A stretch of 63,871 nucleotides of DNA from Thermovenabulum sp049723235 (GTDB lineage Bacteria; Bacillota; Thermosediminibacteria; Thermosediminibacterales; Thermosediminibacteraceae). The DNA lies in assembly GCF_049723235.1 (NCBI RefSeq), contig NZ_JBNARB010000014.1, positions 1-63,871 of the forward strand, written 5' to 3'. This document shows positions 7,622 through 16,404 of this stretch, piece by piece. Position 1 is the first letter of the stretch. Each line of letters opens with the position of its first letter. A model generated the notes under the pieces. It made no database searches. It had not been told where the DNA came from and saw only the letters and a program-made list of their open reading frames with translations. The position numbers and the translations under genes were made by a program.

Positions 7622-8707
7622 CTACATAGATTTAGGTTTTGCAAATATCATCCTGCCAGCAGCCGTTTGAAGCACGCTGGTGACGATGACTCCAATGGTT
7701 TCTCCTATGTGCTTTTTCCCTCCATCCACCACAATCATGGTTCCATCATCAAGGTAAGCTACACCCTGTCCGGATTCTTTGCCATCTTTAATGACCTGCA
7801 CCACCATTTCTTCGCCGGGTAATACCACGGGCTTGACCGCATTGGCAAGCTCGTTAATATTCAAAACAGGAACTTTATGAAGCTCGGCCACCTTGTTCAA
7901 ATTAAAGTCATTGGTAATAATCTTGCCATCAAGAAGCTGGGCTAATCTCACCAGTTTGCTGTCAACTTCAGCTAAGTCTTCAAAATCACCTTCATAAATC
8001 TCTATATCGATGTTTAATTCCTTCTGCATTTTGTTTAATATATCCAGGCCTCTTCTTCCACGGTTTCTTTTAAGTACATCCGAAGAATCCGCAATATGCC
8101 TTAGCTCTTCCAGTACAAATCTCGGAATAATAACAGGACCTTCTATAAATCCCGTCTGACAGATATCCGCAATCCTGCCATCTATAATCACACTGGTGTC
8201 CAGTATCTTGGGTTTTATCCAGTTCACAATCGTAGGAGCCTGATTTTTCTTCGGTGAAATATAAGAAAAGGGGACAAGGTTTGAGAGCTCCTCTTTTTTA
8301 TTTATGGCAATGCTGGCTCCGAGATAACCCAGTAAAACGTTTGCAATTATGGGTAAATAAGAACCAATCCAGGGTATGCTCAAGAAAGCCCTTAAAAATA
8401 AATTAGCAATAATAAGTCCCATCAGTAACCCAAAAAAACCGTAAATAAGGTCTCTCATCGGGGTTTTCTTAAGTTTGTTCTCAAGAAAAACTCTGGCCTT
8501 TTCTCCGGCTTCTATCATTTTAGGACTTATAAGGAGAAATAATACTCCCACGGAAGCAGAAATTATAATATAAACCGCTATTTTTGCATTTAAGTTGATA
8601 CTTACGACATTAAATATATCATTTAATTTAAAAAGCAGGAAACTTATTTCATAACCTATTCCCAGTCCTAAAATAAATAGAAATGCTCTGATTAACCTGT
8701 AGACCAC
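7622..8707 (-). CDS. yacL: Membrane-anchored PIN/TRAM-domain protein (YacL family)
   Basis: 361 residues. About four transmembrane helices fill residues 1-135. A PIN nuclease-like domain at about 167-285 has acidic residues in ILDTSVIIDGRIAD (D170) and IITNDFNLNK (D267). A TRAM RNA-binding domain follows at about 295-355 (GEEMVVQVIKDGKESGQGVA). This order is the YacL signature. The true substrate is unknown, though PIN and TRAM domains suggest membrane-associated RNA cleavage. GTG start at 8707 with GGAGGTGATAG upstream. Confidence 0.9.
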   Translation of the reverse strand: MVYRLIRAFLFILGLGIGYEISFLLFKLNDIFNVVSINLNAKIAVYIIISASVGVLFLLISPKMIEAGEKARVFLENKLKKTPMRDLIYGFFGLLMGLIIANLFLRAFLSIPWIGSYLPIIANVLLGYLGASIAINKKEELSNLVPFSYISPKKNQAPTIVNWIKPKILDTSVIIDGRIADICQTGFIEGPVIIPRFVLEELRHIADSSDVLKRNRGRRGLDILNKMQKELNIDIEIYEGDFEDLAEVDSKLVRLAQLLDGKIITNDFNLNKVAELHKVPVLNINELANAVKPVVLPGEEMVVQVIKDGKESGQGVAYLDDGTMIVVDGGKKHIGETIGVIVTSVLQTAAGRMIFAKPKSM

Positions 8708-8842
8708 TGCTCTATCACCTCCTATTATAAAGTATTGCCGAATTTTTCTCTATTTTTTCTTATATTCTCATTATATAATATATTTTTTTATTATTCCACG
8801 GTCATAGAATTTTTTGGTAAAAAATTAGGGCATAAAAGCCCT

Positions 8843-9319
8843 TTAATTAAATGCCTGTTCTATTAATTTACTGGCCTCATCGGCCCCGATATTTTTACAC
8901 AGGACTATTTCGCTTATTAATATCTGTTTAGCATTTTCCAGCATCCTTCTTTCTCCGGTGGAAAGCCCCTTTTCCCTTTCCCTGAGGGAAAGATTCCTCA
9001 CTACCTCGGCTACCTGAAAAATATTTCCGCTTTTTATCTTTTCAAGGTTAACCCTGTACCGGTGATTCCAGTTTGCCGGCATTTTGCTTTTTGAGCCCTT
9101 CAATACCTTAAAAACTTCATCTATTTCCTCATCACTTACCACCTGTCTTATACCGATTTCTTCCACATTATTGATAGGGACCATTATCTTCATATTATTA
9201 GTGGGGATCCTCATTATATAATACTTGTGTTTTTCCCCCAGTATCTCCTTTTCCTCTATGGCTTCGATTACTCCCGCTCCATGCATCGGATATACTACCT
9301 TGTCTCCTATATTGAACAT
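8843..9319 (-). CDS. carD: CarD/CdnL-family RNA polymerase-binding regulator
   Basis: 158 residues. The N-terminal RNA-polymerase-interacting domain begins FNIGDKVVYPMHGAGVIEAI, a Tudor-like fold shared with Mfd. A helical C-terminal part (about 70-158, RYRVNLEKIKSGNIFQVAEV) binds promoter DNA in homologues. It stabilises open complexes, often at rRNA promoters. ATG 9319 follows CGGGAGGG, and a strong promoter lies at 9400-9428. The carD-yacL-ispD-ispF order is conserved in many Firmicutes. Confidence 0.92.
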   Translation of the reverse strand: MFNIGDKVVYPMHGAGVIEAIEEKEILGEKHKYYIMRIPTNNMKIMVPINNVEEIGIRQVVSDEEIDEVFKVLKGSKSKMPANWNHRYRVNLEKIKSGNIFQVAEVVRNLSLREREKGLSTGERRMLENAKQILISEIVLCKNIGADEASKLIEQAFN

Positions 9320-9399
9320 TTTATTGCCCTCCCGGGACAGCTGGAATACTCTTTTCTAATTAATAACATAAAAAACATTCTATGTCAAGCAAAAATTTT

Positions 9400-9428
9400 A
9401 TTATACTATATATGCCTATAGCTGTCAA
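9400..9428 (-). promoter_or_regulatory. Promoter of carD
   Basis: Minus strand: TTGACA (9428-9423), 17 bases, TATAAT (9405-9400). Both hexamers match consensus exactly. Confidence 0.85.
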
Positions 9429-9494
9429 TCTATTTTTTGCTGTTTAGTGCTGCTAATAAAGGCTTATTTTTTAATAATTTTCTTATACTTTTAT

Positions 9495-9524
9495 TTGACA
9501 AACAAAGTTGGCGAGGGCTATAAT
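9495..9524 (+). promoter_or_regulatory. Promoter of the 131-residue Cys-rich protein gene
   Basis: Plus strand: TTGACA (9495-9500), 18 bases, TATAAT (9519-9524), about 35 bases before the start codon. It is divergent from the carD promoter. Confidence 0.82.
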
Positions 9525-9559
9525 TAAACTTGTCAGAGATTTTCTCAGGGGGGAGTCCG

Positions 9560-9955
9560 ATGAAAGACAATACGTGCAACGAATTTCAAGCTACAGTCTC
9601 CCAGTGTCTGGTTAGACACAAAAGCATCATCGACATAATCACCAAAATACAGGAAACCGCCGGACGTGTTAACAGAGCCGTCGCAAAATCGGTCACCAGT
9701 TGCGGATGTTTGGAAGTAAACGCTAAAAAACAACAGTTCCCCGCCAATATTTCTCTTCAAGAACTAACACAGTTTATGGAAACTCATTTAAAGGGCGATT
9801 TATGCGAAAATTGCCAGGAAGTCCTTGAGCAGGAAATAGGGAATCATCTTTTTTACTTAGCTGCTCTTTGTAATATCCTGGGTTTAAGTTTAAATGACAT
9901 TATTTCTAAGGAGAACGAAAAACTTTCAACCCTTGGGATTTACAATTTATCTTAA
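9560..9955 (+). CDS. Conserved Firmicutes protein with CGC and CxxC motifs, MazG-like tail
   Basis: 131 residues from ATG 9560, after a very strong GGGGGGAG. Visible features are VTSCGC near residue 48, LCENC near residue 85, and a helical tail EIGNHLFYLAALCNILGLSL. That tail resembles the last helices of MazG-type pyrophosphohydrolases (usual pattern EExGDxLxYLA), but the metal-binding Asp is replaced by Asn. I recall near-identical small proteins in other Clostridia without known function. The four cysteines could bind a metal. It is a single-gene unit with its own promoter and terminator. Confidence 0.75.
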   Translation: MKDNTCNEFQATVSQCLVRHKSIIDIITKIQETAGRVNRAVAKSVTSCGCLEVNAKKQQFPANISLQELTQFMETHLKGDLCENCQEVLEQEIGNHLFYLAALCNILGLSLNDIISKENEKLSTLGIYNLS

Positions 9956-9959
9956 TCTT

Positions 9960-9990
9960 TTTCCGGGAAAAAACCCGGATTTTGTTTTTA
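9960..9990 (+). terminator. Intrinsic terminator after the 131-residue protein
   Basis: Stem TCCGGG/CCCGGA (9962-9967 with 9974-9979), loop of six A, then TTTTGTTTTT on the plus strand. It ends at the stop codon of the convergent radA gene. Confidence 0.85.
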
Positions 9991-11340
9991 AAAGGCCTCC
10001 TGTTCCGCTTCGATAAGATTCGATACCCCGGTAACCTTATTTAAAAGCTTTGCGTCTAAGTCCCTTAAGTTAGCTCTGGGGAGTATTACCTTGGAAAAAC
10101 CTAATTTCAAGGCTTCGTAAACCCTCTTTTCTGGATAGCTCACACTTCTTACTTCCCCCGAAAGCCCAACTTCACCCATTACCACAAGTCCCTCTAACAG
10201 AGGTTTATTTTTAAAGCTCGAAAAAACCGCCAGTATCACCGCCAGGTCCGCAGCAGGTTCGGTAACCTTAATACCTCCGGCTATGTTTATAAAAACATCC
10301 TCTCTATTTAAAAATAATCCCATGTTCTTTTCCAGAACCGCTATTAAAAGGGAGGCTCTATTATAGTCTATTCCGTAAGTTTGTCTTTTGGGAATGTTAA
10401 ATCCACAAGAGCAGGTAAGAGCCTGTACTTCAATAAGAAGGGGTCTGGTACCTTCCATGGTGCATGTGACCACAGACCCCGGAGAATTCTTCGTCCTCCC
10501 GGAAAGCAAAAAATTCGATGGGCTTTCCACCTCCACCAGTCCTTTTTCTCTCATTTCGAAAATTCCTATCTCATTTGTTGAGCCAAACCGGTTTTTTACG
10601 GACCTGAGAATTCTGTAAGATTGATACCTTTCTCCTTCAAAGTAGAGCACCGTATCCACCATATGTTCCAGGGTTTTGGGGCCCGCCAAATTCCCTTCCT
10701 TTGTCACATGCCCCACAAGAAATACGGCTATTCCTTTTTCTTTGCTTATCCTTAAGGATCTTAAAGTAACTTCTCTCACCTGATTTATGCTGCCGGGTGC
10801 CGATTCCAAATCAGGTATATAAACAGTCTGTACAGAGTCCAGTATGACAAAGTTCGGGTTAATCTCATTTATGCAGTTTTCGATCGCATCCATATCGTTT
10901 TCGCATACCAGGTAAAAATTCCGGGATCTTATATCCAGCCTGTCCGCCCTCATTTTTATTTGCCTTGCCGATTCTTCCCCGCTTATATACAGCACCCGGT
11001 AATTTTCACCCAGATTACCGCCCAGCTGAAGCATGAGGGTGGATTTACCTATACCCGGATCCCCTCCAATTAATATCAGGCTCCCGGGAACTATCCCGCC
11101 TCCCAGCACCCTGTCCAGTTCTCCTATTCCCGAAGATACCCTTTCTTTTTCTATGGTTTCTATTTCATTTAAAAGAACCGGCTGCGATAAAACGCTTTTT
11201 TTAGAGGCTTCGGGGTAATTATCTTTTTTTATATTGACTTCTTCAAAGGTATTCCAGCTGCCGCAGTCAGGACAGCGTCCCAACCACTTTGCGGATTCAA
11301 AACCGCATTCCCGGCATACGAATTTTTTCTTATTAGCCAT
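9988..11340 (-). CDS. radA: DNA repair protein RadA (Sms)
   Basis: About 450 residues. An N-terminal zinc finger (CRECG at residues 9-13, then CPDCG) is followed by a RecA-like ATPase with Walker A GGDPGIGKST at about 93-102. The RadA-specific VKNRFGSTNE motif and a C-terminal Lon-protease-like domain follow. It works as a branch-migration helicase in recombination. I start it at ATG 11340, after GGAGGG; the frame is open to 11370, but that includes the clpC terminator. The position after clpC is conserved, although a terminator separates the two here. Confidence 0.96.
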   Translation of the reverse strand: MANKKKFVCRECGFESAKWLGRCPDCGSWNTFEEVNIKKDNYPEASKKSVLSQPVLLNEIETIEKERVSSGIGELDRVLGGGIVPGSLILIGGDPGIGKSTLMLQLGGNLGENYRVLYISGEESARQIKMRADRLDIRSRNFYLVCENDMDAIENCINEINPNFVILDSVQTVYIPDLESAPGSINQVREVTLRSLRISKEKGIAVFLVGHVTKEGNLAGPKTLEHMVDTVLYFEGERYQSYRILRSVKNRFGSTNEIGIFEMREKGLVEVESPSNFLLSGRTKNSPGSVVTCTMEGTRPLLIEVQALTCSCGFNIPKRQTYGIDYNRASLLIAVLEKNMGLFLNREDVFINIAGGIKVTEPAADLAVILAVFSSFKNKPLLEGLVVMGEVGLSGEVRSVSYPEKRVYEALKLGFSKVILPRANLRDLDAKLLNKVTGVSNLIEAEQEAF

Positions 11341-11360
11341 AATTCCCTCCTGACTATGTA

Positions 11361-11390
11361 AAAAAGGCAAGGCTTTTGCCTTGCCTTAAT
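11361..11390 (-). terminator. Terminator of the ctsR-mcsA-mcsB-clpC operon
   Basis: Minus strand: stem AAGGCAAGGC/GCCTTGCCTT with loop AAAA, then a T run, 14 bases after the clpC stop and just before the radA ribosome site. Confidence 0.88.
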
Positions 11391-11403
11391 GGTAATTCAT
11401 TTT

Positions 11404-13842
11404 CTATTTACTTGCAATACTCAATTCTTTTTTTTCAAAGGTGAGTTTGCCCTCTTTTTCATCTATCAATACGGTATTGCCTTTGGAAATGGTGCCTTTT
11501 AACAACTCTTCAGATAAATTGTCTTCAATTTCCCTCTGAATAACTCTTCTTAAAGGCCTTGCACCGTACATCGGGTCATATCCTTTTTTGGCAAGCCATT
11601 CCTTGGCTTTATCGGTAACTTCAATTGCTATATCAAATTCCTTCAACCTTTCATTTACCTGCTGGAGCATAAGGGTGACTATTTCCTTAATATGGCTTTC
11701 ATTCAGGGCATGGAAAACTATTATTTCATCAACCCTGTTCAAAAATTCGGGCCGGAAGGTCCTTCTCAACTCTTCCAGGACTTTATCCTTCATATCATTG
11801 TAATTCTTTTCTTCCTCTTCCCGGGGCATGAAACCGAAGGTCCTGGATTTTTGTATCAGGTTAGCTCCCACGTTGGAAGTCATGATTATTATGGTGTTCC
11901 TGAAATCCACCGTTCTGCCCTGGGCATCCGTCAGCCTCCCATCTTCCAGAATCTGAAGCAGAATATTGAACACATCCGGATGAGCTTTCTCGATTTCATC
12001 GAATAGTACTACCGAGTAGGGTCTTCTGCGGACCTTTTCGGTAAGCTCTCCGCCCTCTTCGTAACCTACATATCCAGGAGGAGCGCCTATCATCCTGGAT
12101 ACGGCAAATTTTTCCATGTACTCCGACATATCAAGCCTTATCATGGCATTTTCGTCACCAAACATTGCTTCCGCCAATGCCCTGGCCAGTTCCGTTTTAC
12201 CCACACCCGTTGGTCCGAGGAATATAAAGGATCCTATCGGCCGTTTGGGGTCTTTTAATCCGGCTCTTGCCCTTCTAATAGCCCTTGCCACGGCTTTTAC
12301 CGCTTCATCCTGTCCGATTACCCTCTTATGAAGGATGTCTTCCATCTTTAAAAGCCTCTCGGATTCTTCTTCCGTTAGTCTTTCCACCGGAATACCGGTC
12401 CAGCTGGAAACAATTTTTGCTATATCCGCCTCGGTTACGGTAGAATTGTCCAGCTTATTTTCGCTCTGCCATTTAGATTTTAAACTGTCGAGTTTTGCTT
12501 TTAAATCCTGCTCTTTATCCCTTAGTTTCGCAGCTTTTTCAAATTCCTGAGCCCTTATTGCCGCATCTTTCTCCTTCCTCAAAGCCTCCAGTTCGTCCTC
12601 CAGCTCTTTCAGTTCGGGAGGTGCCGTCAGGCACTGGAGCCTTACCCTGGAAGCAGCTTCATCTATAAGGTCTATTGCCTTATCCGGAAGGAATCTGTCG
12701 GTAATGTATCTGGAAGAGAGCTTCGCTGCTGCAGCGATAGCTTCATCGGAAATCTTCACCCTGTGGTGAGCTTCGTATTTATCCCTTAATCCCTCTAATA
12801 TTTTAATGGTGTCTTCCACCGTAGGCTCATCCACCATTATGGGCTGGAAGCGCCTTTCCAGTGCCGGGTCTTTTTCCACGTGTTTTCTGTACTCGTCTAA
12901 GGTGGTGGCCCCTATTGTCTGCAGTTCTCCTCTGGCCAAGGAAGGTTTAAGGATATTGGAGGCATCTATAGCACCTTCCGCTGCTCCCGCACCAATAAGG
13001 GTATGCATTTCATCGATAAAAAGTATTACATTCCCGGCCTGTTTAACTTCTGTCAGGACCTTTTTTAACCTCTCTTCAAATTCTCCCCTGAATTTTGTGC
13101 CCGCCACCAGTAAAGCTAAGTCTAAACTAACTATTCTCTTGTCCTTTAATATTTCGGGAACATCTCCATCCACAATTCTCTGGGCAAGACCTTCCACGAT
13201 GGCGGTTTTACCTACACCGGGTTCTCCTATGAGGCAGGGATTATTCTTGGTTCTTCTGGTCAATACCTGAATTACCCTTTCGATTTCCTTCTGCCTTCCG
13301 ATAACCGGATCCAGTTTTCCTTCAGCGGCAAGTTCCGTTAGGTCCCTGCCGAACTGGTTCAGCGTAGGTGTGTTATTGTACCTTCTGAAGGCCGCCTGGC
13401 CCTTAACATCCGTTCCCAGCAGGGAAAGGACTTCATTTCGAGCTCTGTCTAAGCTAACCCCTAAATTGTTTAAAACCTGAGCAGCAACTCCTTCCCCTTC
13501 CCGGATAAGCCCAAGTAGTATGTGCTCGGTGCCTACGTAATTATGTTTTAACCTTCTGGATTCATCCATGGCAAGTTCCAAAACCCTTTTAGCCCTTGGC
13601 GTATATCCTATGGGGCCCTGTATCACAAAAGGCCCTACACCTATTAAATTCTCCACCTGTTCCCTTACTTTCTGTAAGTCCACTCCCAGATTGGTAAGAG
13701 CCCTTGCAGCTACTCCTTCCCCTTCCCGGATAAGCCCTAAGAGCAGGTGCTCGGTTCCTACCACATTGTGGTTTAATCTCCTTGCTTCCTCCTGAGCGTA
13801 AGTGATCACTTTTTGAGCCCTTTCGGTAAATTTCCCGTTCAT
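11404..13842 (-). CDS. clpC: ATP-dependent Clp protease ATPase subunit ClpC
   Basis: 812 residues, normal length. Two Clp-N repeats (both containing GTEHLLLGLIREGEGVAA or GTEHILLGLIREGEGVAA) cover residues 1-150. AAA domain 1 has Walker A GEPGVGKT at about 204. A UVR-type middle segment lies at about 415-455, and AAA domain 2 has GPTGVGKT at about 545. It unfolds substrates, including arginine-phosphorylated proteins, for ClpP. It is the last gene of the CtsR-repressed operon, four bases after mcsB, and is followed by a terminator. Confidence 0.98.
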   Translation of the reverse strand: MNGKFTERAQKVITYAQEEARRLNHNVVGTEHLLLGLIREGEGVAARALTNLGVDLQKVREQVENLIGVGPFVIQGPIGYTPRAKRVLELAMDESRRLKHNYVGTEHILLGLIREGEGVAAQVLNNLGVSLDRARNEVLSLLGTDVKGQAAFRRYNNTPTLNQFGRDLTELAAEGKLDPVIGRQKEIERVIQVLTRRTKNNPCLIGEPGVGKTAIVEGLAQRIVDGDVPEILKDKRIVSLDLALLVAGTKFRGEFEERLKKVLTEVKQAGNVILFIDEMHTLIGAGAAEGAIDASNILKPSLARGELQTIGATTLDEYRKHVEKDPALERRFQPIMVDEPTVEDTIKILEGLRDKYEAHHRVKISDEAIAAAAKLSSRYITDRFLPDKAIDLIDEAASRVRLQCLTAPPELKELEDELEALRKEKDAAIRAQEFEKAAKLRDKEQDLKAKLDSLKSKWQSENKLDNSTVTEADIAKIVSSWTGIPVERLTEEESERLLKMEDILHKRVIGQDEAVKAVARAIRRARAGLKDPKRPIGSFIFLGPTGVGKTELARALAEAMFGDENAMIRLDMSEYMEKFAVSRMIGAPPGYVGYEEGGELTEKVRRRPYSVVLFDEIEKAHPDVFNILLQILEDGRLTDAQGRTVDFRNTIIIMTSNVGANLIQKSRTFGFMPREEEEKNYNDMKDKVLEELRRTFRPEFLNRVDEIIVFHALNESHIKEIVTLMLQQVNERLKEFDIAIEVTDKAKEWLAKKGYDPMYGARPLRRVIQREIEDNLSEELLKGTISKGNTVLIDEKEGKLTFEKKELSIASK

Positions 13843-13846
13843 CGAA

Positions 13847-14905
13847 TTATCCCTCCTTTATTAATTTTCCTCTAATAAAATTGGCTCTTATTATATCTCT
13901 CTCGACAGGTTGTAAACTTTTGCCGTTTAATTTCTGAATGTACGCAGGTCCTGAGGTCATGAAGAGTTTATTCACCTCTTCGGGTTTTAAGTTTTTAATT
14001 ATGCCTAAGTCTATCCCCAGCCTCACATTGGAAAGGTGTGCCATAGCTTCCTCCGAGGATAAAAGCCTGGCATTGGTAAGTATTCCGTAGGACCTTAATA
14101 TTCTATCTTCTAACCTTATTCTATCCTCACCTTTTAAATTTCTCCTGGCCTGCCTTTCACTGGAAATAATCTGTTTTACCACGCTATTTAAGCCTTCTAT
14201 AATATCCTCTTCGGTTTTGCCGAGGGTAATCTGGTTGGATATTTGATACAGATTACCTTTGGCCTCGGTGCCCTCGCCGTATATTCCTCTTACTACCAGC
14301 CCTAACTGGGCCATAGTGGAAAACATCCTGTCGGTCTGTTTTAAAAGGGTAAGCACCGGAAGGTGCAGCATTACCGAAGCCCTTATCCCGGTACCCACAT
14401 TTGTGGGGCAAGCTGTAAGATATCCGAGTTTTTCATCGAAAGCAAATTCCAAACTTTCTTCCAATACGTCGTCTATTTTCCCCGCCAGTTCATAGGCATC
14501 TTCCGTAGATAAGCCGGGAAAAATCACCTGAATTCTTATGTGATCCTCTTCGTTTATCATAATGCTGAAGGTTTTATCACCGCTTACAATCACGGCTCCC
14601 TTTTCAGAAGATGCCAAATCAGGGCTTATAAGGTGCATTTCCACAAAGAGCTGTCTATCATTGGGAGTAAGTTCCTTCATGAGATATATTTTTGACTCCT
14701 TGGATAAAATTTCATTGGCTTTAAAAGCATTGTACACAAGCTCGATTATCTCGGTATCCTTTTTGTCAGAAAGCAGATGAGGGAAAGGAACGTCCTTTAA
14801 ATTGCGGGCAAGCCTCACCCTGCTGGAAATTACAATATCTGATTCCGGCCCCAAGTTGTTCAGCCAGGAGATCTTCGAAGTATCCAGAATTTCTTCCAAA
14901 GACAA
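13847..14905 (-). CDS. mcsB: Protein arginine kinase McsB
   Basis: 352 residues, guanidino-kinase fold. ISSRVRLARNL near residue 26 and CPTNVGTGIRASVMLHLP (about 168-185, with the catalytic-site Cys) are the ATP:guanidino phosphotransferase signatures. It phosphorylates arginines of damaged proteins and of CtsR, marking them for ClpCP. TTG start at 14905 after GGGGGCGGGG. It needs McsA as activator, encoded 15 bases upstream. Confidence 0.96.
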   Translation of the reverse strand: MSLEEILDTSKISWLNNLGPESDIVISSRVRLARNLKDVPFPHLLSDKKDTEIIELVYNAFKANEILSKESKIYLMKELTPNDRQLFVEMHLISPDLASSEKGAVIVSGDKTFSIMINEEDHIRIQVIFPGLSTEDAYELAGKIDDVLEESLEFAFDEKLGYLTACPTNVGTGIRASVMLHLPVLTLLKQTDRMFSTMAQLGLVVRGIYGEGTEAKGNLYQISNQITLGKTEEDIIEGLNSVVKQIISSERQARRNLKGEDRIRLEDRILRSYGILTNARLLSSEEAMAHLSNVRLGIDLGIIKNLKPEEVNKLFMTSGPAYIQKLNGKSLQPVERDIIRANFIRGKLIKEG

Positions 14906-14920
14906 TTGCCCCGCCCCCTA

Positions 14921-15457
14921 TCAATTGTTTGCAAGTTTTTGCTCTAATTCTCTAATTCTATCTCTTAAGACCGCAGCTCTTTCATATTCTTCCGCATTTA
15001 CCGCTTCCTGCAGTTCCCTCTTTAATTTCTCTATCTCGCTTTTTATTCTTATTTTACCTCCGCTCCTTTTGGGCACCTTCCCCGCATGATAGGTTTTCCC
15101 GTGGAGCCTCCTCAGCATCGGATCTAACTGTCCTCTGAAAGCGGTGTAACAATTGCTGCAACCGAATCTTCCGATCTGGGTAAATCTCGGAAAAGTCAAA
15201 CCGCATCTATCGCACTTTGGAGGTTCATTGGTCCTTTTAATCTCTTTTGAAACAGGCTCAAAGAAGCTGGATAGAAACTTTTGCACGGAAAAGGGTTCCA
15301 CTTCAAAATCGAAATTCAAAGAACCAAAATCTCCCATGAGGTTAAAGTTCTTCTTTTTTGCGCATTCCTCACAGAGGTGCATTTCCGTTTTCTCACCATT
15401 TACTATTTTTGCTATGTGCACCGTAGCAGGGTTTACCTTGCACTCCTGACACATCAT
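14921..15457 (-). CDS. mcsA: McsA, activator of protein arginine kinase
   Basis: 178 residues. Three zinc-binding CxxC pairs are seen (MCQEC, LCEECAKK, CDRCGLTF) plus GCSNCY, and a C-terminal UVR motif (AEEYERAAVLRDRIRELE). It activates McsB and senses metal or redox stress through the cysteines. ATG 15457 follows GGGGG and lies one base after ctsR ends, so the genes are tightly coupled. Confidence 0.95.
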   Translation of the reverse strand: MMCQECKVNPATVHIAKIVNGEKTEMHLCEECAKKKNFNLMGDFGSLNFDFEVEPFSVQKFLSSFFEPVSKEIKRTNEPPKCDRCGLTFPRFTQIGRFGCSNCYTAFRGQLDPMLRRLHGKTYHAGKVPKRSGGKIRIKSEIEKLKRELQEAVNAEEYERAAVLRDRIRELEQKLANN

Positions 15458-15458
15458 T

Positions 15459-15935
15459 TTAATTACCCCCTTTTTCTATTTGCTCATTCAAAAGGGCAGT
15501 CAGCATAGCCTTGAAAATTCTCGCTCGAATCCTATCTCTTTCCGGGAGAGGTATTTCAAGGGTTCTTTTGTTTAAAGCTGCCTTCATTATTTCTGCTTCC
15601 CTTTTATTAATTATTCCCTCCCGGTCCAAAATATTAATCAAGTCAAAGGCTTTAGTACTGGAAATGCTATCTCCTATACAATCTATAACTTCTTTTATAA
15701 ACTCATCATCACTTATTCTTACCTTTTTTATCCTTATATATCCTCCACCGCCCCTGCGGCTTTCTACAATATAGCCCCTCTCTAAGGTAAAACGGGTAGC
15801 AAGCACGTAATTAATCTGCGAGGGTGCGCATTGAAATCTGCTGGCAAGGTCGTTTCTTTGAATTTCCAAAATGTTTCCCGCTTCTTCTATCAGGTTTTTT
15901 AAAAAATTTTCAATTACGTCCGCAAGATTAGGCAT
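15459..15935 (-). CDS. ctsR: Transcriptional repressor CtsR
   Basis: 158 residues from ATG 15935. A winged helix-turn-helix occupies the first half (ADVIENFLKNLIEE, RFQCAPSQINYVLATRF), with the glycine-rich wing RRGGGGYIRI that inserts into the minor groove and acts as thermosensor. The C-terminal four-helix part is the dimerisation and McsB-targeted domain. It represses its own operon through the direct-repeat operator at 15954-15976. GAGGTG sits nine bases before the ATG; an in-frame GTG at 15947 overlaps that site. Confidence 0.96.
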   Translation of the reverse strand: MPNLADVIENFLKNLIEEAGNILEIQRNDLASRFQCAPSQINYVLATRFTLERGYIVESRRGGGGYIRIKKVRISDDEFIKEVIDCIGDSISSTKAFDLINILDREGIINKREAEIMKAALNKRTLEIPLPERDRIRARIFKAMLTALLNEQIEKGGN

Positions 15936-15953
15936 TCCCGCAATCACCTCATT

Positions 15954-16014
15954 TTTGACTTTGACTTTCTTTGACTTTCAATTATATTATAAAATACAGG
16001 TTTTAGTTTTTCAA
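15954..16014 (-). promoter_or_regulatory. CtsR operator and promoter of the clpC operon
   Basis: Minus strand: TTGAAA (16014-16009), 17 bases, TATAAT (15991-15986). Just downstream, AGTCAAAGAAAGTCAAA (15976-15960) fits the CtsR consensus of two RGTCAAA heptads separated by NAN. A third, partial GTCAAA follows at once (15959-15954). The operator overlaps the expected transcription start, so repression by steric block is likely. Confidence 0.92.
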
Positions 16015-16030
16015 GATATATTTGGAAAAA

Positions 16031-16066
16031 TTTTTTTAAAAAATTTTAGGGAGGGTAATCCCTCCC
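16031..16066 (-). terminator. Terminator after the 83-residue charged protein
   Basis: Minus strand: GGGAGGG, loop ATTA, CCCTCCC (16066-16049), then TAAAATTTTTT. It directly abuts the stop codon at 16067. Confidence 0.85.
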
Positions 16067-16318
16067 TTACTTTTTGTCCTTTTTATTCTTTTCTTTTTCC
16101 TTTTGTTCATCCAATTCTTTTGAAATTTCCACAAGATTATTGGCTCTTCTCAACTGCTGTTCAGGAGAAATCCAGCCCATCAAACTCGATATTATTTCTC
16201 CGTACATTGTGTCATCTGCCAGTTCATCCTCTAATTCGTCGTCAATTTTCTTTTTAAATTTGGCATCCTCGGTTTTTTCTATATGCCCGAGCCTTCTTTT
16301 TTTATCTTTATCCGTCAT
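16067..16318 (-). CDS. Small highly charged protein of unknown function
   Basis: 83 residues, unrecognised. Both ends are strongly charged (TDKDKKRRLGH; DEQKEKEKNKKDKK), around a short amphipathic core DTMYGEIISSLMGWISPEQQ. No signal peptide or membrane helix is visible. ATG 16318 has GGGAGGGG upstream and a clean terminator follows, so it is a real gene. It follows the EF-G paralogue on the same strand after an 86-base gap and precedes the ctsR operon. A role in translation is possible from position only. Confidence 0.7.
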   Translation of the reverse strand: MTDKDKKRRLGHIEKTEDAKFKKKIDDELEDELADDTMYGEIISSLMGWISPEQQLRRANNLVEISKELDEQKEKEKNKKDKK

Positions 16319-16404
16319 TTTTGCCCCTCCCTGAAAAAAATTCTATTTTAATTTTCCCTGAATCTTAACATATAATTCAGTGAGGGGCGCAATAGTAATA
16401 AATA

